DNA of 63,701 bases from Eubacteriales bacterium. GTDB lineage: Bacteria > Bacillota > Clostridia > Lachnospirales > Lachnospiraceae. Each line of letters begins with the position of its first letter. The stretch's first letter is position 1. Positions 9,442 to 19,113 of this stretch are shown here, one piece after another. The notes below the pieces were generated by a model. The model ran no database searches. It was not told the DNA's origin and saw only the letters and a program-made list of their open reading frames with translations. The position numbers were made by a program, and so were the translations under genes. The DNA lies in NCBI GenBank assembly GCA_030524585.1, contig JAUNGJ010000008.1, positions 1 through 63,701 of the forward strand, in the 5' to 3' direction.

Positions 9442-10406
9442 TGGCAGATAGAGCAGAATATTTACTGGAAGTAAATGGACTGAAAAAATATTTCAAAGTA
9501 GGAAAAAAGGGGACATTGAAAGCGGTAGATGATGTGTCTTTTTACATCCGCAAGGGTGAAACGCTGGGCGTGGTCGGAGAGTCCGGCTGTGGGAAGACCA
9601 CCTGTGGAAGAACCTGCATCGGATTATATGATAAGACTGCCGGAGAGGTATTGTACCGGGGGAAAGATGTGCACCAGATGCGGGGAGAAGAGCGGAAGCA
9701 GTTTACGAAGATGGCCCAGATCATCTTTCAGGATCCTTATGCATCGCTGGATCCCAAAATGAAGGTTCGTGATATTATTGCAGAAGGTATCCGGTCTCAC
9801 CAGTTGATAAACAGTGAGGAAAAGATCAGGGAGCGGGTGGACGAGCTTCTGGTCACCGTTGGCCTGGACCAGGAATACGGAGACCGGTATGTGCATGAGT
9901 TTTCCGGCGGACAGAGACAGAGAATCGGAATCGCAAGGGCGCTGGCGGTAGAGCCAGAGTTTATTGTCTGTGACGAGCCGATTTCGGCGCTGGACGTTTC
10001 CATTCAGGCGCAGATCGTCAACCTGCTTGGAAAGCTCCAGAAGGAAAAAGGTCTTACCTATATGTTTATTGCCCATGACCTGTCAATGGTAAAGTATATC
10101 TCTGACCGTGTGATGGTAATGTATCTGGGGAAGATCGTTGAGATTACGGCCTCCGGCCAGTTGTACAATCACCCGGCGCATCCGTATACGAAAGCGCTGT
10201 TATCCGCAATTCCGATACCGGACCCGAAGGTAGAGGAGGAGAAGGTGAGAATCCGCATGGAGGGCGAGATTCCAAGTCCGGTTGATCCCCCGAAGGGATG
10301 CCGGTTCCAGAACAGATGTCAGTATGCGACAGAAAAATGCCGGATGGAAGAACCGGAGCTGAAATTGATCGGCAAAGACCACTATGTGGCATGTCATATG
10401 TGCTGA
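9441..10406 (+). CDS. Peptide ABC transporter ATP-binding protein, DppF type (importer 1)
   Basis: 321 residues from the ATG at 9441, which overlaps the preceding TGA by one base (ATGA). Walker A GESGCGKTTCGR, signature SGGQRQRIGIARAL, Walker B FIVCDEPISALD, and a C-terminal RFQNRCQYATEKC cysteine region mark an OppF/DppF subunit. Last gene of the importer 1 operon; a strong terminator lies about 50 bases downstream. Confidence 0.94.
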   Translation: MADRAEYLLEVNGLKKYFKVGKKGTLKAVDDVSFYIRKGETLGVVGESGCGKTTCGRTCIGLYDKTAGEVLYRGKDVHQMRGEERKQFTKMAQIIFQDPYASLDPKMKVRDIIAEGIRSHQLINSEEKIRERVDELLVTVGLDQEYGDRYVHEFSGGQRQRIGIARALAVEPEFIVCDEPISALDVSIQAQIVNLLGKLQKEKGLTYMFIAHDLSMVKYISDRVMVMYLGKIVEITASGQLYNHPAHPYTKALLSAIPIPDPKVEEEKVRIRMEGEIPSPVDPPKGCRFQNRCQYATEKCRMEEPELKLIGKDHYVACHMC

Positions 10407-10456
10407 AAGCATAAAGAAAATACCGTCCAGATGTCCGCTGATAAGTTTGGTGTCAG

Positions 10457-10492
10457 ACCGCCCTTGCCTGTTATGGCAAAAGGGCGGTTTTT
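10457..10492 (+). terminator. Intrinsic terminator of the importer 1 operon
   Basis: ACCGCCCTT (10457-10465) pairs with AAGGGCGGT (10480-10488); a GCC/GGC inner stem is possible; TTTTT follows. Confidence 0.88.
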
Positions 10493-10608
10493 CTATAACT
10501 ATCACTGGCAAAGGAAAGATACGAGCGTGGCAATGCAAGAATGAAGATATTTTACAAGACATTTTGGAGTTATGGCTGTAAAATGTTTATGGTAAGGGGG
10601 AAGCGGCT

Positions 10609-11451
10609 ATGAGAAAAGAAACAAGAACTGTAGTCTATGATGAGGCGCTGCGAATAGAAGCTTACCGTTTTGAGGGAATCGTACAGCCTTTCCCCAATCA
10701 TTTTCATGAGTATTATGTGATTGGATTTGTTGAAAGCGGACAGCGGGCGCTTTCCTGTAAGAACAGAGAATATACCATTGAAAAAGGAAGTATCGTGCTG
10801 TTTCATCCGGGAGACAACCACGCCTGTGTGCAGAGTGACGGAGGCACCTTTGATTACCGGGGATTACACATCGGCAGGGACGTGATGCTTGATTTGGCGG
10901 AGGAAGTGACAGGAAAGCGGGTGCTGCCGGGGTTTTCCCGGAATGTGATCCGTGATGAAGAGATTACAGAATATCTTCGTTCACTCCATAAAATGATCAT
11001 GAACGGAAGGACAGATTTTGAAAAGGAAGAGGCTTTGCTGCTTCTTATTTCCGCGCTGATTCAGAGCTATGGGCAGCCCTTTGAATGCGGTGTGCCGGAA
11101 TGCCGCGAGGAAATCGCAAAGGCCTGTGAATTTATGGAAGCGCATTATATGGAGCATATTTATCTGGATCAGATCTGCCGTCATGCAGGGCTTAGTAAAT
11201 CCACACTGCTTCGGGCATTTACAAGAGCAAAAGGAATTACGCCTTACCGTTATCTGGAGACGGTTCGTATCAATGAGGCAAAAAAGCTGCTGGGGCAGGG
11301 CGTATCGCCTCTGGATGTGGCTATCCGGACCGGATTTTCGGATCAAAGCCACTTTGCGAATTACTTTCATCAATTCATCGGTCTTGCCCCCGGCGCATAC
11401 CGTGAAATATTTTCTGACAGAAAAGAGAAAGGGGAGCAGTATGGAAAATAA
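10609..11451 (+). CDS. AraC-family regulator with N-terminal cupin sensor
   Basis: 280 residues. An N-terminal AraC-binding cupin (QPFPNHFHEYYVIGFVESG... GSIVLFHPGDNHAC, residues 25-80) is followed by two helix-turn-helix units (LDQICRHAGLSKSTLLRAF and PLDVAIRTGFSDQSHFANYF) ending in the canonical GLAPGAYRE. The gene overlaps the downstream DMT transporter by 11 bases, so it most likely controls that exporter, possibly in response to its substrate. Confidence 0.9.
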   Translation: MRKETRTVVYDEALRIEAYRFEGIVQPFPNHFHEYYVIGFVESGQRALSCKNREYTIEKGSIVLFHPGDNHACVQSDGGTFDYRGLHIGRDVMLDLAEEVTGKRVLPGFSRNVIRDEEITEYLRSLHKMIMNGRTDFEKEEALLLLISALIQSYGQPFECGVPECREEIAKACEFMEAHYMEHIYLDQICRHAGLSKSTLLRAFTRAKGITPYRYLETVRINEAKKLLGQGVSPLDVAIRTGFSDQSHFANYFHQFIGLAPGAYREIFSDRKEKGEQYGK

Positions 11452-12364
11452 AAATTCGATCGGACATCTGGCAGCGCTGGTTACAATCGGCATCTGGGGA
11501 ACGACTTTTATTTCCACAAAGATTCTGCTGGCGGAGTTTCAGCCGGCGGAGATATTATTTATTCGTTTTGTGATGGGACTTGTGGTTTTATTGGTGGTAT
11601 ATCCGCATCGGCTGAAGGGAACGACGCGCGGGCAGGAGCTGACCTTTGCCGCGGCGGGATTGTGCGGCGTCTGTCTGTATTATCTGCTGGAAAATATTGC
11701 GCTGACTTATACAATGGCGTCCAATGTAGGCGTGATTCTTTCTGTGGCTCCGTTTTTTACGGCAATCCTTTCCCATCTGTTTCTGAAGGGGCAGGAGAAG
11801 CTGAAATTTCAGTTTTTCCTCGGATTCCTTGTGGCCATGGCAGGAATCTGTCTGATCAGCTTTAACGGGGCTAAGCTGGAGCTGAATCCGGTGGGAGATT
11901 TGCTGGCGCTTGCGGCGGCTCTGGTCTGGGCCTGTTATTCGGTGCTCTCAAAAAGAATCAGCAGCTTCGGATACAATACGATCCTTACCACAAGACGGAT
12001 GTTTTTCTGGGGGATTCTGTTTATGCTTTTGGTGCTTGACTTTGAGCCGGAATGGACGCGTCTGGCAACCCCGGTTTACCTGCTCAATCTGATTTATCTG
12101 GGGCTGGGGGCCTCTGCCCTGTGCTTTGTGACGTGGAATTTTGCAGTAAAAGTATTGGGAGTCGTGAGAACAAGTACCTATATTTACCTGACTCCGGTCA
12201 TAACGATCGTAACCTCTGTGATTATTTTAAAGGAGCCGGTAACCTGGATGTCGGCGCTTGGCACAGTGCTGACCATTGCGGGATTGTTCCTTTCTGAATA
12301 TAACGGGGGCATCAAAGCTTTGCATATAAAAAAGGAGGCGTTGCAGCGTGGAGGTACAGAGTGA
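11441..12364 (+). CDS. DMT-superfamily (EamA) exporter
   Basis: 307 residues from the ATG at 11441, which follows AAAGGGGAG and lies inside the end of the AraC gene. Ten hydrophobic segments in two EamA repeats; first repeat starts LAALVTIGIWGTTFISTK, second has DLLALAAALVWACYSVLSKR. RhaT/YdcZ-like members export metabolites or amino acids. Coupling to an AraC regulator and to a DUF2000 gene suggests a small stress- or metabolite-response operon; the substrate is unknown. Confidence 0.9.
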   Translation: MENKNSIGHLAALVTIGIWGTTFISTKILLAEFQPAEILFIRFVMGLVVLLVVYPHRLKGTTRGQELTFAAAGLCGVCLYYLLENIALTYTMASNVGVILSVAPFFTAILSHLFLKGQEKLKFQFFLGFLVAMAGICLISFNGAKLELNPVGDLLALAAALVWACYSVLSKRISSFGYNTILTTRRMFFWGILFMLLVLDFEPEWTRLATPVYLLNLIYLGLGASALCFVTWNFAVKVLGVVRTSTYIYLTPVITIVTSVIILKEPVTWMSALGTVLTIAGLFLSEYNGGIKALHIKKEALQRGGTE

Positions 12365-12770
12365 AAAGTGTGTCATGGTCATTGATGAACGGCTGCCGTT
12401 AGGGATCATCGCAAATACAGCGGCAATTCTGGGTATTACCCTGGGAAAGAAGCTGCCGGAAGTGGTCGGTGAAGACGTTTATGACAGAACGGGGAACGAA
12501 CATCTGGGAATTATCGAGTTTCCGGTGCCCATCCTGAAAGGCAGCCCGGAGAGCATCAGGACAATCCGCGAGAAGCTGTACGAGTCGGATTATTCAGATT
12601 TGACAGTTGTTGATTTTTCAGATCTGGCACAGGGATGTAAAACCTACGATGAATTTATTGAGAAAATGAAGGGAACCTGTGAAAAGGATTTGAGCTATTA
12701 TGGTATTGCAATCTGTGGGGCAAAGAAGAAAGTAAATAAACTGACGGGCAGTATGCCGCTGCTTCGATGA
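12348..12770 (+). CDS. DUF2000 family protein
   Basis: 140 residues starting at a GTG nine bases after AAAAGGAGG and overlapping the DMT exporter by 17 bases. The pattern KCVMVIDERLPLGIIANTAAILGITLGKKLP ... LGIIEFPVPILKGS matches DUF2000, a soluble family related in fold to peptidyl-tRNA hydrolase 2, with no settled function. No signal peptide or membrane segment. Third member of the AraC-DMT-DUF2000 unit. Confidence 0.8.
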   Translation: MEVQSEKCVMVIDERLPLGIIANTAAILGITLGKKLPEVVGEDVYDRTGNEHLGIIEFPVPILKGSPESIRTIREKLYESDYSDLTVVDFSDLAQGCKTYDEFIEKMKGTCEKDLSYYGIAICGAKKKVNKLTGSMPLLR

Positions 12771-12796
12771 CAAAATGACTAACTCTGATGCATACG

Positions 12797-12831
12797 AAAA
12801 GGGACACCTCCTTATGTGAAGTGTCCCTTGC
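12797..12831. terminator. Bidirectional terminator between DUF2000 gene and murF
   Basis: AAGGGACAC (12799-12807) pairs with GTGTCCCTT (12821-12829). A T-rich tail follows on the plus strand (TTATTTTA) and TTTT follows on the minus strand, so it can serve both converging genes. Confidence 0.8.
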
Positions 12832-12837
12832 GTTATT

Positions 12838-14211
12838 TTAAATAGACAGATTCTCAAGCGCCTCTACAATCTCCGGAAATTCCATTCCATGTGAGGCTTT
12901 GATCAGTACATTGTCGCCACTCTGCAGAATCTCTCCTGCCTGTGCAAGGAAATCTGCCTTCGTCTCAAACCATAAGGCTTTGGTTTCCGGGGATTTTGCC
13001 CCGGCGGCAGTCTCTTTTGACAATTCGCCGATGGCGCACACCAGATCGATTCCAAGCTCGGCGGCATATTCGCCGACAGTCCGGTGAAGCTCCGCCCAGT
13101 TCTCTCCAAGCTCGCCCATATCGCCGAGAATAGCGACCTTGCGGCCGATTGCCATGTTCAGAACATCCAGGGAGGCTTTCATAGAAACCGGATTGGCATT
13201 GTAACAATCATCCAGCAGAATCATATGTCCGGTCTGGATGATATTGTTGCGTCCCGGGATAAACGGAAGGCTTTCAATGCCCCTTTTGATTTCTTCGGCG
13301 GTAAGTCCCAATGTATAGCCAACAGAAGCGCCGGCCAGAGCATTGGATACCATATGCATGCCAGGTGTCGGAACGACACATGCAAAGCTTTCTTCCGGGA
13401 GATGGATGGTACAGGAGGTACCTTTTAATCCCAGTGGTTTCATATCGGTTGCATAGATGTCATTAAACTCCTGATTTAGTCCGTAGAACACAGGATCGGT
13501 GCCCTTTACCGGACCGAGGGTGGACAGAAGCGGATCGTCGCCGTTTAAAATGACGGAACCTCCATGCTTCATATCCTGAAACATCTGTGTTTTTTCCTGC
13601 ATAATTCCTTCCTGGGTTTTCAAAAATTCCAGATGGGCAACACCGATATTGGTGATCACGCAGATATCCGGGCTGGCGGTGAAAGAGAGCTTTCGCATCT
13701 CGCCAAAATGATTGATCCCCATCTCCAGCACAGAGACTTCATGGGTTTCGTTCATCTCAAATATGGTCAGCGGAAGTCCGCATTCATTGTTGAAATTCCC
13801 CTGAGTCTTATGTACGTGATACTTTTGTGACAGTACGGAGGCGATCATTTCCTTTGTGCTGGTCTTACCTACGCTTCCGGTAATGCCGACCACCTTTACG
13901 TCGAAGGAATCCCGGTACAGCTTCGCAATGTCAAGCAGCGCCTGACCGGTTGCCTCCACCAGGATATAAGGATAGTCCGTATCGCCCAGATCCTCGTGGG
14001 ATACCACGCACAGAGCGCCCTTTTCAATGGTGTCGGGAATAAATTTATGTGCATTAAAACGTTCGCCGTTAATTGCCACAAAGAGGAAATCCTTTTCTAC
14101 TTTGCGGCTGTCAATGGTAACTCCGGCAACTTCCCGGCCGAGAAGGCATTCGTCACCGTGGTAGGTACCCTGACAGGCTTCGGTAATATTGGCTAGAGTA
14201 AGGTTCTTCAT
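12838..14211 (-). CDS. murF: UDP-N-acetylmuramoyl-tripeptide--D-alanyl-D-alanine ligase
   Basis: 457 residues. Mur ligase layout: N-terminal UDP-MurNAc domain with TIDSRKVEKDFLFVAINGE, central ATPase with P-loop GITGSVGKTSTKEM (110-123) and NNECGLPLTIFEMN, and a C-terminal domain with LLDDCYNANPVSMKASLD, the MurF-specific pattern. It adds D-Ala-D-Ala to the cell-wall precursor in the cytosol. It starts two bases after the ddl stop, whose product supplies its substrate, and is the last gene of the minus-strand operon. Confidence 0.96.
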   Translation of the reverse strand: MKNLTLANITEACQGTYHGDECLLGREVAGVTIDSRKVEKDFLFVAINGERFNAHKFIPDTIEKGALCVVSHEDLGDTDYPYILVEATGQALLDIAKLYRDSFDVKVVGITGSVGKTSTKEMIASVLSQKYHVHKTQGNFNNECGLPLTIFEMNETHEVSVLEMGINHFGEMRKLSFTASPDICVITNIGVAHLEFLKTQEGIMQEKTQMFQDMKHGGSVILNGDDPLLSTLGPVKGTDPVFYGLNQEFNDIYATDMKPLGLKGTSCTIHLPEESFACVVPTPGMHMVSNALAGASVGYTLGLTAEEIKRGIESLPFIPGRNNIIQTGHMILLDDCYNANPVSMKASLDVLNMAIGRKVAILGDMGELGENWAELHRTVGEYAAELGIDLVCAIGELSKETAAGAKSPETKALWFETKADFLAQAGEILQSGDNVLIKASHGMEFPEIVEALENLSI

Positions 14212-14213
14212 GG

Positions 14214-15284
14214 TTATCTCTCCTGTGCATATCTTATCTCAAGGGATTTGCGGATAATCAGTTCACAGAACTCTCCGTATTCATATCCGGCAGCCTTGGC
14301 AGCTTTTGGAAGCAGACTTGCACTGGTCATACCAGGCAGTGAATTTACTTCCAGACAGTAGAATTCTCCGGTATGGTTATCTACAATAAAGTCGGCTCTG
14401 GAATAAACGTCCAGCCTGAGGGCGGCAAATGCCTTCTCGCCTGCGGCCTGGATCTGGGCCGTCTGCTCTGCAGAGAGAGACTGTGCGGGACAGATCTCGG
14501 AAGCGCCGCCAAGCTGATATTTGTTGGCATAGTCAAAGAAACCATCCTTTGGAACGATCTCTACCAGCGGAAGGGCCTTGCCGTCCAGAATGCCGCAGGC
14601 ATATTCTCTTCCGTCGATAAATGGTTCGATGACTACTTCCTCTTCCTTCTTAAAGGAGTTCTCAATTGCAGAGCGGTATTCCCCGTCGGTATGCACGATA
14701 TACACGCCAATGCTGGAGCCGCCGGAACAGGGCTTTACAACTACCGGAAGGTGGAAGCCAAGAGCTTCTAAGGATACATCCCTGTCTTTCTTAAATAGAT
14801 GGGTTCCGTCCGGGGTCGGTACTCCCTGCATTTTGAAAATCTCTTTTGTGACGCCCTTATCCATCGACAGCGCACAGCCAAGGGAATTTGGTCCCGTATA
14901 ACGGATGCCCAGCACATCGAAGGTTGCCTGAAGCTTGCCGTTTTCACCCAGGCTTCCGTGCAGAGCCATGAATGTAATGTCTGCCATAGAACAGAGCTCC
15001 AGTACGTTTGGCCCCAGATAGCTTACGGAATCGCCCGGTCTGGAAGCCCACAGAGCGTCAAGGTCAGGTTCGGTTACCTGGATACCGGCGGCAATTCCAA
15101 GTCCTCCGTCCGGAAGGTCGAATACCTCATCCAACCGGTCCGGATCATAGGGAAGCCCCATAAAGGCGTCCAGAAGATAGGCCTGATGTCCGCGCTCCCG
15201 AAGGGCCCTGCAAATGCCGGCGCCGGAACTTAAAGATACGTCACGCTCGTTGCTGTAGCCGCCTGCTAATACAATAATCTTCAT
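14214..15284 (-). CDS. ddl: D-alanine--D-alanine ligase
   Basis: 356 residues from the ATG at 15284, preceded by GGAGAG; a longer frame upstream lacks a ribosome site. Begins MKIIVLAGGYSNERDVSLSSG; ATP-grasp domain with VVVKPCSGGSSIGVYIV and the C-terminal metal and substrate loop CLEVNSLPGMTSASLLP. It joins two D-alanines for peptidoglycan. Together with murF directly downstream it forms the last cytosolic steps of UDP-MurNAc-pentapeptide synthesis. The residue set that selects D-Ala over D-Lac was not resolved. Confidence 0.95.
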   Translation of the reverse strand: MKIIVLAGGYSNERDVSLSSGAGICRALRERGHQAYLLDAFMGLPYDPDRLDEVFDLPDGGLGIAAGIQVTEPDLDALWASRPGDSVSYLGPNVLELCSMADITFMALHGSLGENGKLQATFDVLGIRYTGPNSLGCALSMDKGVTKEIFKMQGVPTPDGTHLFKKDRDVSLEALGFHLPVVVKPCSGGSSIGVYIVHTDGEYRSAIENSFKKEEEVVIEPFIDGREYACGILDGKALPLVEIVPKDGFFDYANKYQLGGASEICPAQSLSAEQTAQIQAAGEKAFAALRLDVYSRADFIVDNHTGEFYCLEVNSLPGMTSASLLPKAAKAAGYEYGEFCELIIRKSLEIRYAQER

Positions 15285-15301
15285 AATTCTTATACTCTCC
15301 T

Positions 15302-16753
15302 TTAGTCTCTTCCAAGCTGATTTAGAAGCTCTTTCTTCACCGCATACAGCTTGTCGGATAAATCTACATATACGTTGTGTGGATAGAACAGACGCTTGGT
15401 CTCTTCCCACAGAGTCTTCTTTTCCTGTTTACAGTATGCCGCAATCTCTCTTACGGATGGAGAATGATATATACATTCTCCTTTTTTGAAAATCGGAACC
15501 ATAATCTCGCGCATAGTATAAGAACCGCCTGCAAGCCTGGTCTTCTTCCAGGTCTCGATCGGGTCGAACAGCACCAGATCTTCGCTGGTATCAAAGGTTT
15601 CGTCCGCAAAGCAGATCAAATCAGCGCGGATCTTGCCGGTAGTCTTGTCATAGATTCGGTAAATGGTTTTATTACCTGGGTTCGTGATCTTTTCTGTGTT
15701 TTCAGAGAGCTTAATTTTTGGAACAAATTCTCCGTCTTCATTCTGAATCGCAGCAAGCTTATATACACCGCCAAAGGACGGACAATCCTTGGAAGTAATC
15801 AGGTTTGTGCCGACTCCCCAGGAGGTGATGGCAGCGCCCTGAATCTTCAGATCGTGAAGCAGGTGCTCATCCAGATCGTTGGAAGCAGCGATGGTGGCAG
15901 TCTCAAAGCCTGCCGCATCTAACATCTTACGCGCTTCCTTAGATAAATATGCAAGGTCTCCGCTGTCCAGACGGATTCCGTATTTGGTAAGCTCTACTCC
16001 GGAGTCGCGAAGCTCCTGGAATACGCGGATTGCGTTCGGTACGCCGGATTTTAATGTGTCATAGGTGTCCACCAGAAGGGTGCAGTTATGGGGATATAAT
16101 TCTGCATAGGTTTTAAATGCAGTGTATTCATCCGGGAAGCTCATGATCCAGCTGTGGGCATGGGTCCCCAGAACCGGAACATCAAAGAGCTGTCCGGCAA
16201 GCACGTTTGAGGTTCCCACGCAGCCGCCGATCATAGCGGCACGGGCGCCGTACAGACCTGCATCCGGCCCCTGGGCACGGCGCAGACCAAACTCCATAAC
16301 ACCGTCTCCGTCAGCGGCAAATACCACACGGGAGGTCTTGGTCGCAATCAGAGACTGGTGGTTGATGATGTTGAGAATTGCAGTTTCAACAAGCTGTGCC
16401 TCCATAATCGGTGCGATCACCTTAAGAAGCGGCTCTTTTGGAAAGACTACCGTTCCCTCCGGAATGGCATAAATGTCACCGCTAAAATGGAAGCCGCCTA
16501 AATAATGGAGGAAATCTTCGCTGAAGATTCCAAGGCTTCTCAGATAGTCCACATCCTCATAGGTGAAATTAAGTCCCTTTACATATTCAATGACCTGTTC
16601 CAATCCGGCGCAGATTGCATAGCCGCCATTGCAGGGATTCTGACGGTAAAACACGTCAAATACTACAGTTTCATTCTGTTTTTGGTTATAATAGCCCTGC
16701 ATCATGGTTAATTCATAAAAATCAGTCAGCAAGGTTAAATCTCTTTGGTTCAT
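15302..16753 (-). CDS. pncB: Nicotinate phosphoribosyltransferase
   Basis: 483 residues, the length of the long Gram-positive form. Begins LTLLTDFYELTMMQGYY; contains EFGLRRAQGPDAGLYGARA, GTHAHSWIMSFPDEYTAF and GIRLDSGDLAYLSKEAR, all typical of NAPRTase. It converts nicotinate and PRPP to nicotinate mononucleotide in NAD salvage. AAAGGAG precedes the ATG. It sits between plsC and ddl with short gaps. Confidence 0.95.
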   Translation of the reverse strand: MNQRDLTLLTDFYELTMMQGYYNQKQNETVVFDVFYRQNPCNGGYAICAGLEQVIEYVKGLNFTYEDVDYLRSLGIFSEDFLHYLGGFHFSGDIYAIPEGTVVFPKEPLLKVIAPIMEAQLVETAILNIINHQSLIATKTSRVVFAADGDGVMEFGLRRAQGPDAGLYGARAAMIGGCVGTSNVLAGQLFDVPVLGTHAHSWIMSFPDEYTAFKTYAELYPHNCTLLVDTYDTLKSGVPNAIRVFQELRDSGVELTKYGIRLDSGDLAYLSKEARKMLDAAGFETATIAASNDLDEHLLHDLKIQGAAITSWGVGTNLITSKDCPSFGGVYKLAAIQNEDGEFVPKIKLSENTEKITNPGNKTIYRIYDKTTGKIRADLICFADETFDTSEDLVLFDPIETWKKTRLAGGSYTMREIMVPIFKKGECIYHSPSVREIAAYCKQEKKTLWEETKRLFYPHNVYVDLSDKLYAVKKELLNQLGRD

Positions 16754-16819
16754 TTTGATTTAACTCCTTTATTCATAATAACTTATTATAGCACCTGCCT
16801 GTGTAAATGAAAAGATACT

Positions 16820-17554
16820 TTACACCAGGGCGGCGTTTTTATTAATGGTTTCCTGAATGATATTCTGTACATAGGAATCCAGATGCTTTCTGGTATCCCT
16901 GTCCAGATCCTTCGTATAAATCGGCTTGCCGTATTCGATGACTACATGGGTCTTTTTGATTCTCGGAAGATGAGCCTCGAAGATATCGCAGGTGTTATTC
17001 AGCGACATCGGTATAATGGCGCATCCGCTCTTCTCGGCAATCTTCAGGGCGCCGCCCTTAAAGGGGAGGATACTGAGTTCTTCCCCCGTATTGCGGGTTC
17101 CTTCCGGGAAAATACAGATTGAGATTCCGGCCTTTACATAGTCGATGGCCTGGAGGATTGACTTTAAGCCTTCCTTTATATTGTCCCGATCCAGGAATAG
17201 GCAGTACAGTGCGTTCATCCAGTCACGGAGAAGGGGATACCGGAGCATCTCTTTCTTGGCGACATACCCGGTCAGACGCCTGCAGCGGGAATAGGTAAGA
17301 AGTATATCGAAATAACTTCTGTGATTGCCCACATACAGCACGGGCTCATCCGGGATATTTTCTTCGCCGATTACGGTGACTTCTGTGCCGCAGATCCGGA
17401 GAATCACGCGAAAGGCCCACTGAACCATGCGCAGGCAGGAATAATCCTTTGCATTTTTATTTACTTTTCCCACCAGCTGTTCCACGAGAAGCACCGGGAT
17501 TCCGAGAATCAGGTAGAGGAACAGAAATAAAGCGACAAATATGAATCGAATCAT
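16820..17554 (-). CDS. plsC: 1-acyl-sn-glycerol-3-phosphate acyltransferase
   Basis: 244 residues with a hydrophobic N-terminus that anchors it to the membrane. The acyltransferase boxes are clear: NHRSYFD (77-83; the His and Asp are catalytic) and FPEGTRN (near 149-155). It makes phosphatidic acid from lysophosphatidic acid. Preceded by AAAGGAG and followed by pncB after about 65 bases. Confidence 0.93.
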   Translation of the reverse strand: MIRFIFVALFLFLYLILGIPVLLVEQLVGKVNKNAKDYSCLRMVQWAFRVILRICGTEVTVIGEENIPDEPVLYVGNHRSYFDILLTYSRCRRLTGYVAKKEMLRYPLLRDWMNALYCLFLDRDNIKEGLKSILQAIDYVKAGISICIFPEGTRNTGEELSILPFKGGALKIAEKSGCAIIPMSLNNTCDIFEAHLPRIKKTHVVIEYGKPIYTKDLDRDTRKHLDSYVQNIIQETINKNAALV

Positions 17555-17604
17555 AATCTTTCTCCTTTCAGAGGACAGCGTTTACAATATAGCTGCAGAC
17601 GGTC

Positions 17605-19113
17605 CTAATATCTTCCGTATAGACGGGACAGCTCTTTTAGTTCCTCGGCCAGGTCATCGGACAGCGCACCTTTCTTAAAACGCCAGCTCCAGTTGCCGGA
17701 AGCGGCGCCCGGTGTATTCATGCGTCCGTCTTTTCCGACGTCCAGAATGTCCTGAACCGGGAAAATGGCGTAGGCTGCGATGCTTGCAAGGCAGGCGCGC
17801 ACCATGTAGTAGCTGATGCTGTCATATTCTCCCATGTTCAGATACTGCCGCGTCTTCTTACGGCAGTCTTCACGGAGAGTCTCAAACCATCCTCTGGTGG
17901 TGTCGTTGTCATGGGTTCCCGTATAGCATACACAGTTTGGGGACGAGAAATTATGGGGCAGGAAAGAGCTTTCGCCCAGATCCTCAAATGCAAACTGCAG
18001 CACCTTCATCCCCGGAAATGCAAATGCATCCCGAAGCGCTTCCACTTCCTCGGTAATCACGCCCAGATCCTCGGCGATGATTGGAAGTTCGTCACCAAGA
18101 GCCTTTTTGATTGCAGAAAAAAGCTTCTTGTTGGGGCCCTTTACCCATTTGCCATTGATGGCGGTTTCCTCTCCGTAGGGAATGGACCAGTAAACCTCAA
18201 ATCCGCGGAAATGATCAATTCTTAAAATGTCCAGGGAGTGAAGCTGATTCTCTATCCTGGAAATCCACCATGCATAACCCTCCTGCTCGTGGGCATCCCA
18301 ATCATACAGAGGGTTGCCCCACAGCTGGCCGGTGGCAGAGAAATAATCCGGCGGTACTCCTGCAACACTGGTTGGGAATCCCTTGGTATCTAGCTGGAAC
18401 AGATGCTGGTTTGCCCAGACATCAGCACTGTCCATGGATACAAAAATCGGGATATCTCCAATGATGCGTACCTTATGAGTATTTGCATAATTTTTAAGCT
18501 CCATCCATTCGAGGAAGAAAATGAACTGAATAAAACGGTAAAAACCGGCTTCCTTTTTCAGGTTCTTATGGAATGTTTCTTTTGCTTCTTTGGTTGGTTT
18601 CCTGTATTCTTCATCCCAATCCAGCCAGCTGATTCCTCCGTTCAGATCCTTGATTGCCATGAACAGAGCATAATCATCCAGCCAGCTGGCATTTTTAATA
18701 CAGAACTCCTGATAGTCCGCGAAAAGCCCCGAAGCCTCCATGGTAAGAAACTGCTCATATGCAGTTTTCAGAAGTGCAGTTTTCCAGGGGATAATTGTCC
18801 CGTAATCTACGTGACCGGGATCTGTCTGGGGACAGGTGTACAGATCCTCCTGTCTCAGCAGACCAAGCTTTACCAGATGCTCCGGGCTGATCAGAAGGGG
18901 CTGGCCTGCAAATGCAGAGAAGCTCTGATAAGGGGAATCGCCAAAGCCCGTGTGGGTCAGGGGAAGAATCTGCCATAAATGCTGGCCTGCTTTTTCCAGA
19001 AAATCTACAAAATGATAAGCCTCCCGTCCCAGATCACCGATTCCGTAGGGGGATGGGAGAGAGGTTGGATGCAATAAAACGCCGGAAGTACGCGGCAAAG
19101 ATACTGTACTCAT
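17605..19113 (-). CDS. malQ: 4-alpha-glucanotransferase (amylomaltase, GH77)
   Basis: 502 residues. N-terminal RTSGVLLHPTSLPSPYGIGDLG, nucleophile region LDILRIDHFRGFEVYW, acid/base region PIIAEDLGVITEEVEALRD and CYTGTHDNDTTRGW define GH77. It transfers glucan segments between maltodextrins in the cytosol. First gene of a minus-strand run leading into plsC, pncB, ddl and murF; no other maltodextrin gene is nearby. Confidence 0.95.
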   Translation of the reverse strand: MSTVSLPRTSGVLLHPTSLPSPYGIGDLGREAYHFVDFLEKAGQHLWQILPLTHTGFGDSPYQSFSAFAGQPLLISPEHLVKLGLLRQEDLYTCPQTDPGHVDYGTIIPWKTALLKTAYEQFLTMEASGLFADYQEFCIKNASWLDDYALFMAIKDLNGGISWLDWDEEYRKPTKEAKETFHKNLKKEAGFYRFIQFIFFLEWMELKNYANTHKVRIIGDIPIFVSMDSADVWANQHLFQLDTKGFPTSVAGVPPDYFSATGQLWGNPLYDWDAHEQEGYAWWISRIENQLHSLDILRIDHFRGFEVYWSIPYGEETAINGKWVKGPNKKLFSAIKKALGDELPIIAEDLGVITEEVEALRDAFAFPGMKVLQFAFEDLGESSFLPHNFSSPNCVCYTGTHDNDTTRGWFETLREDCRKKTRQYLNMGEYDSISYYMVRACLASIAAYAIFPVQDILDVGKDGRMNTPGAASGNWSWRFKKGALSDDLAEELKELSRLYGRY

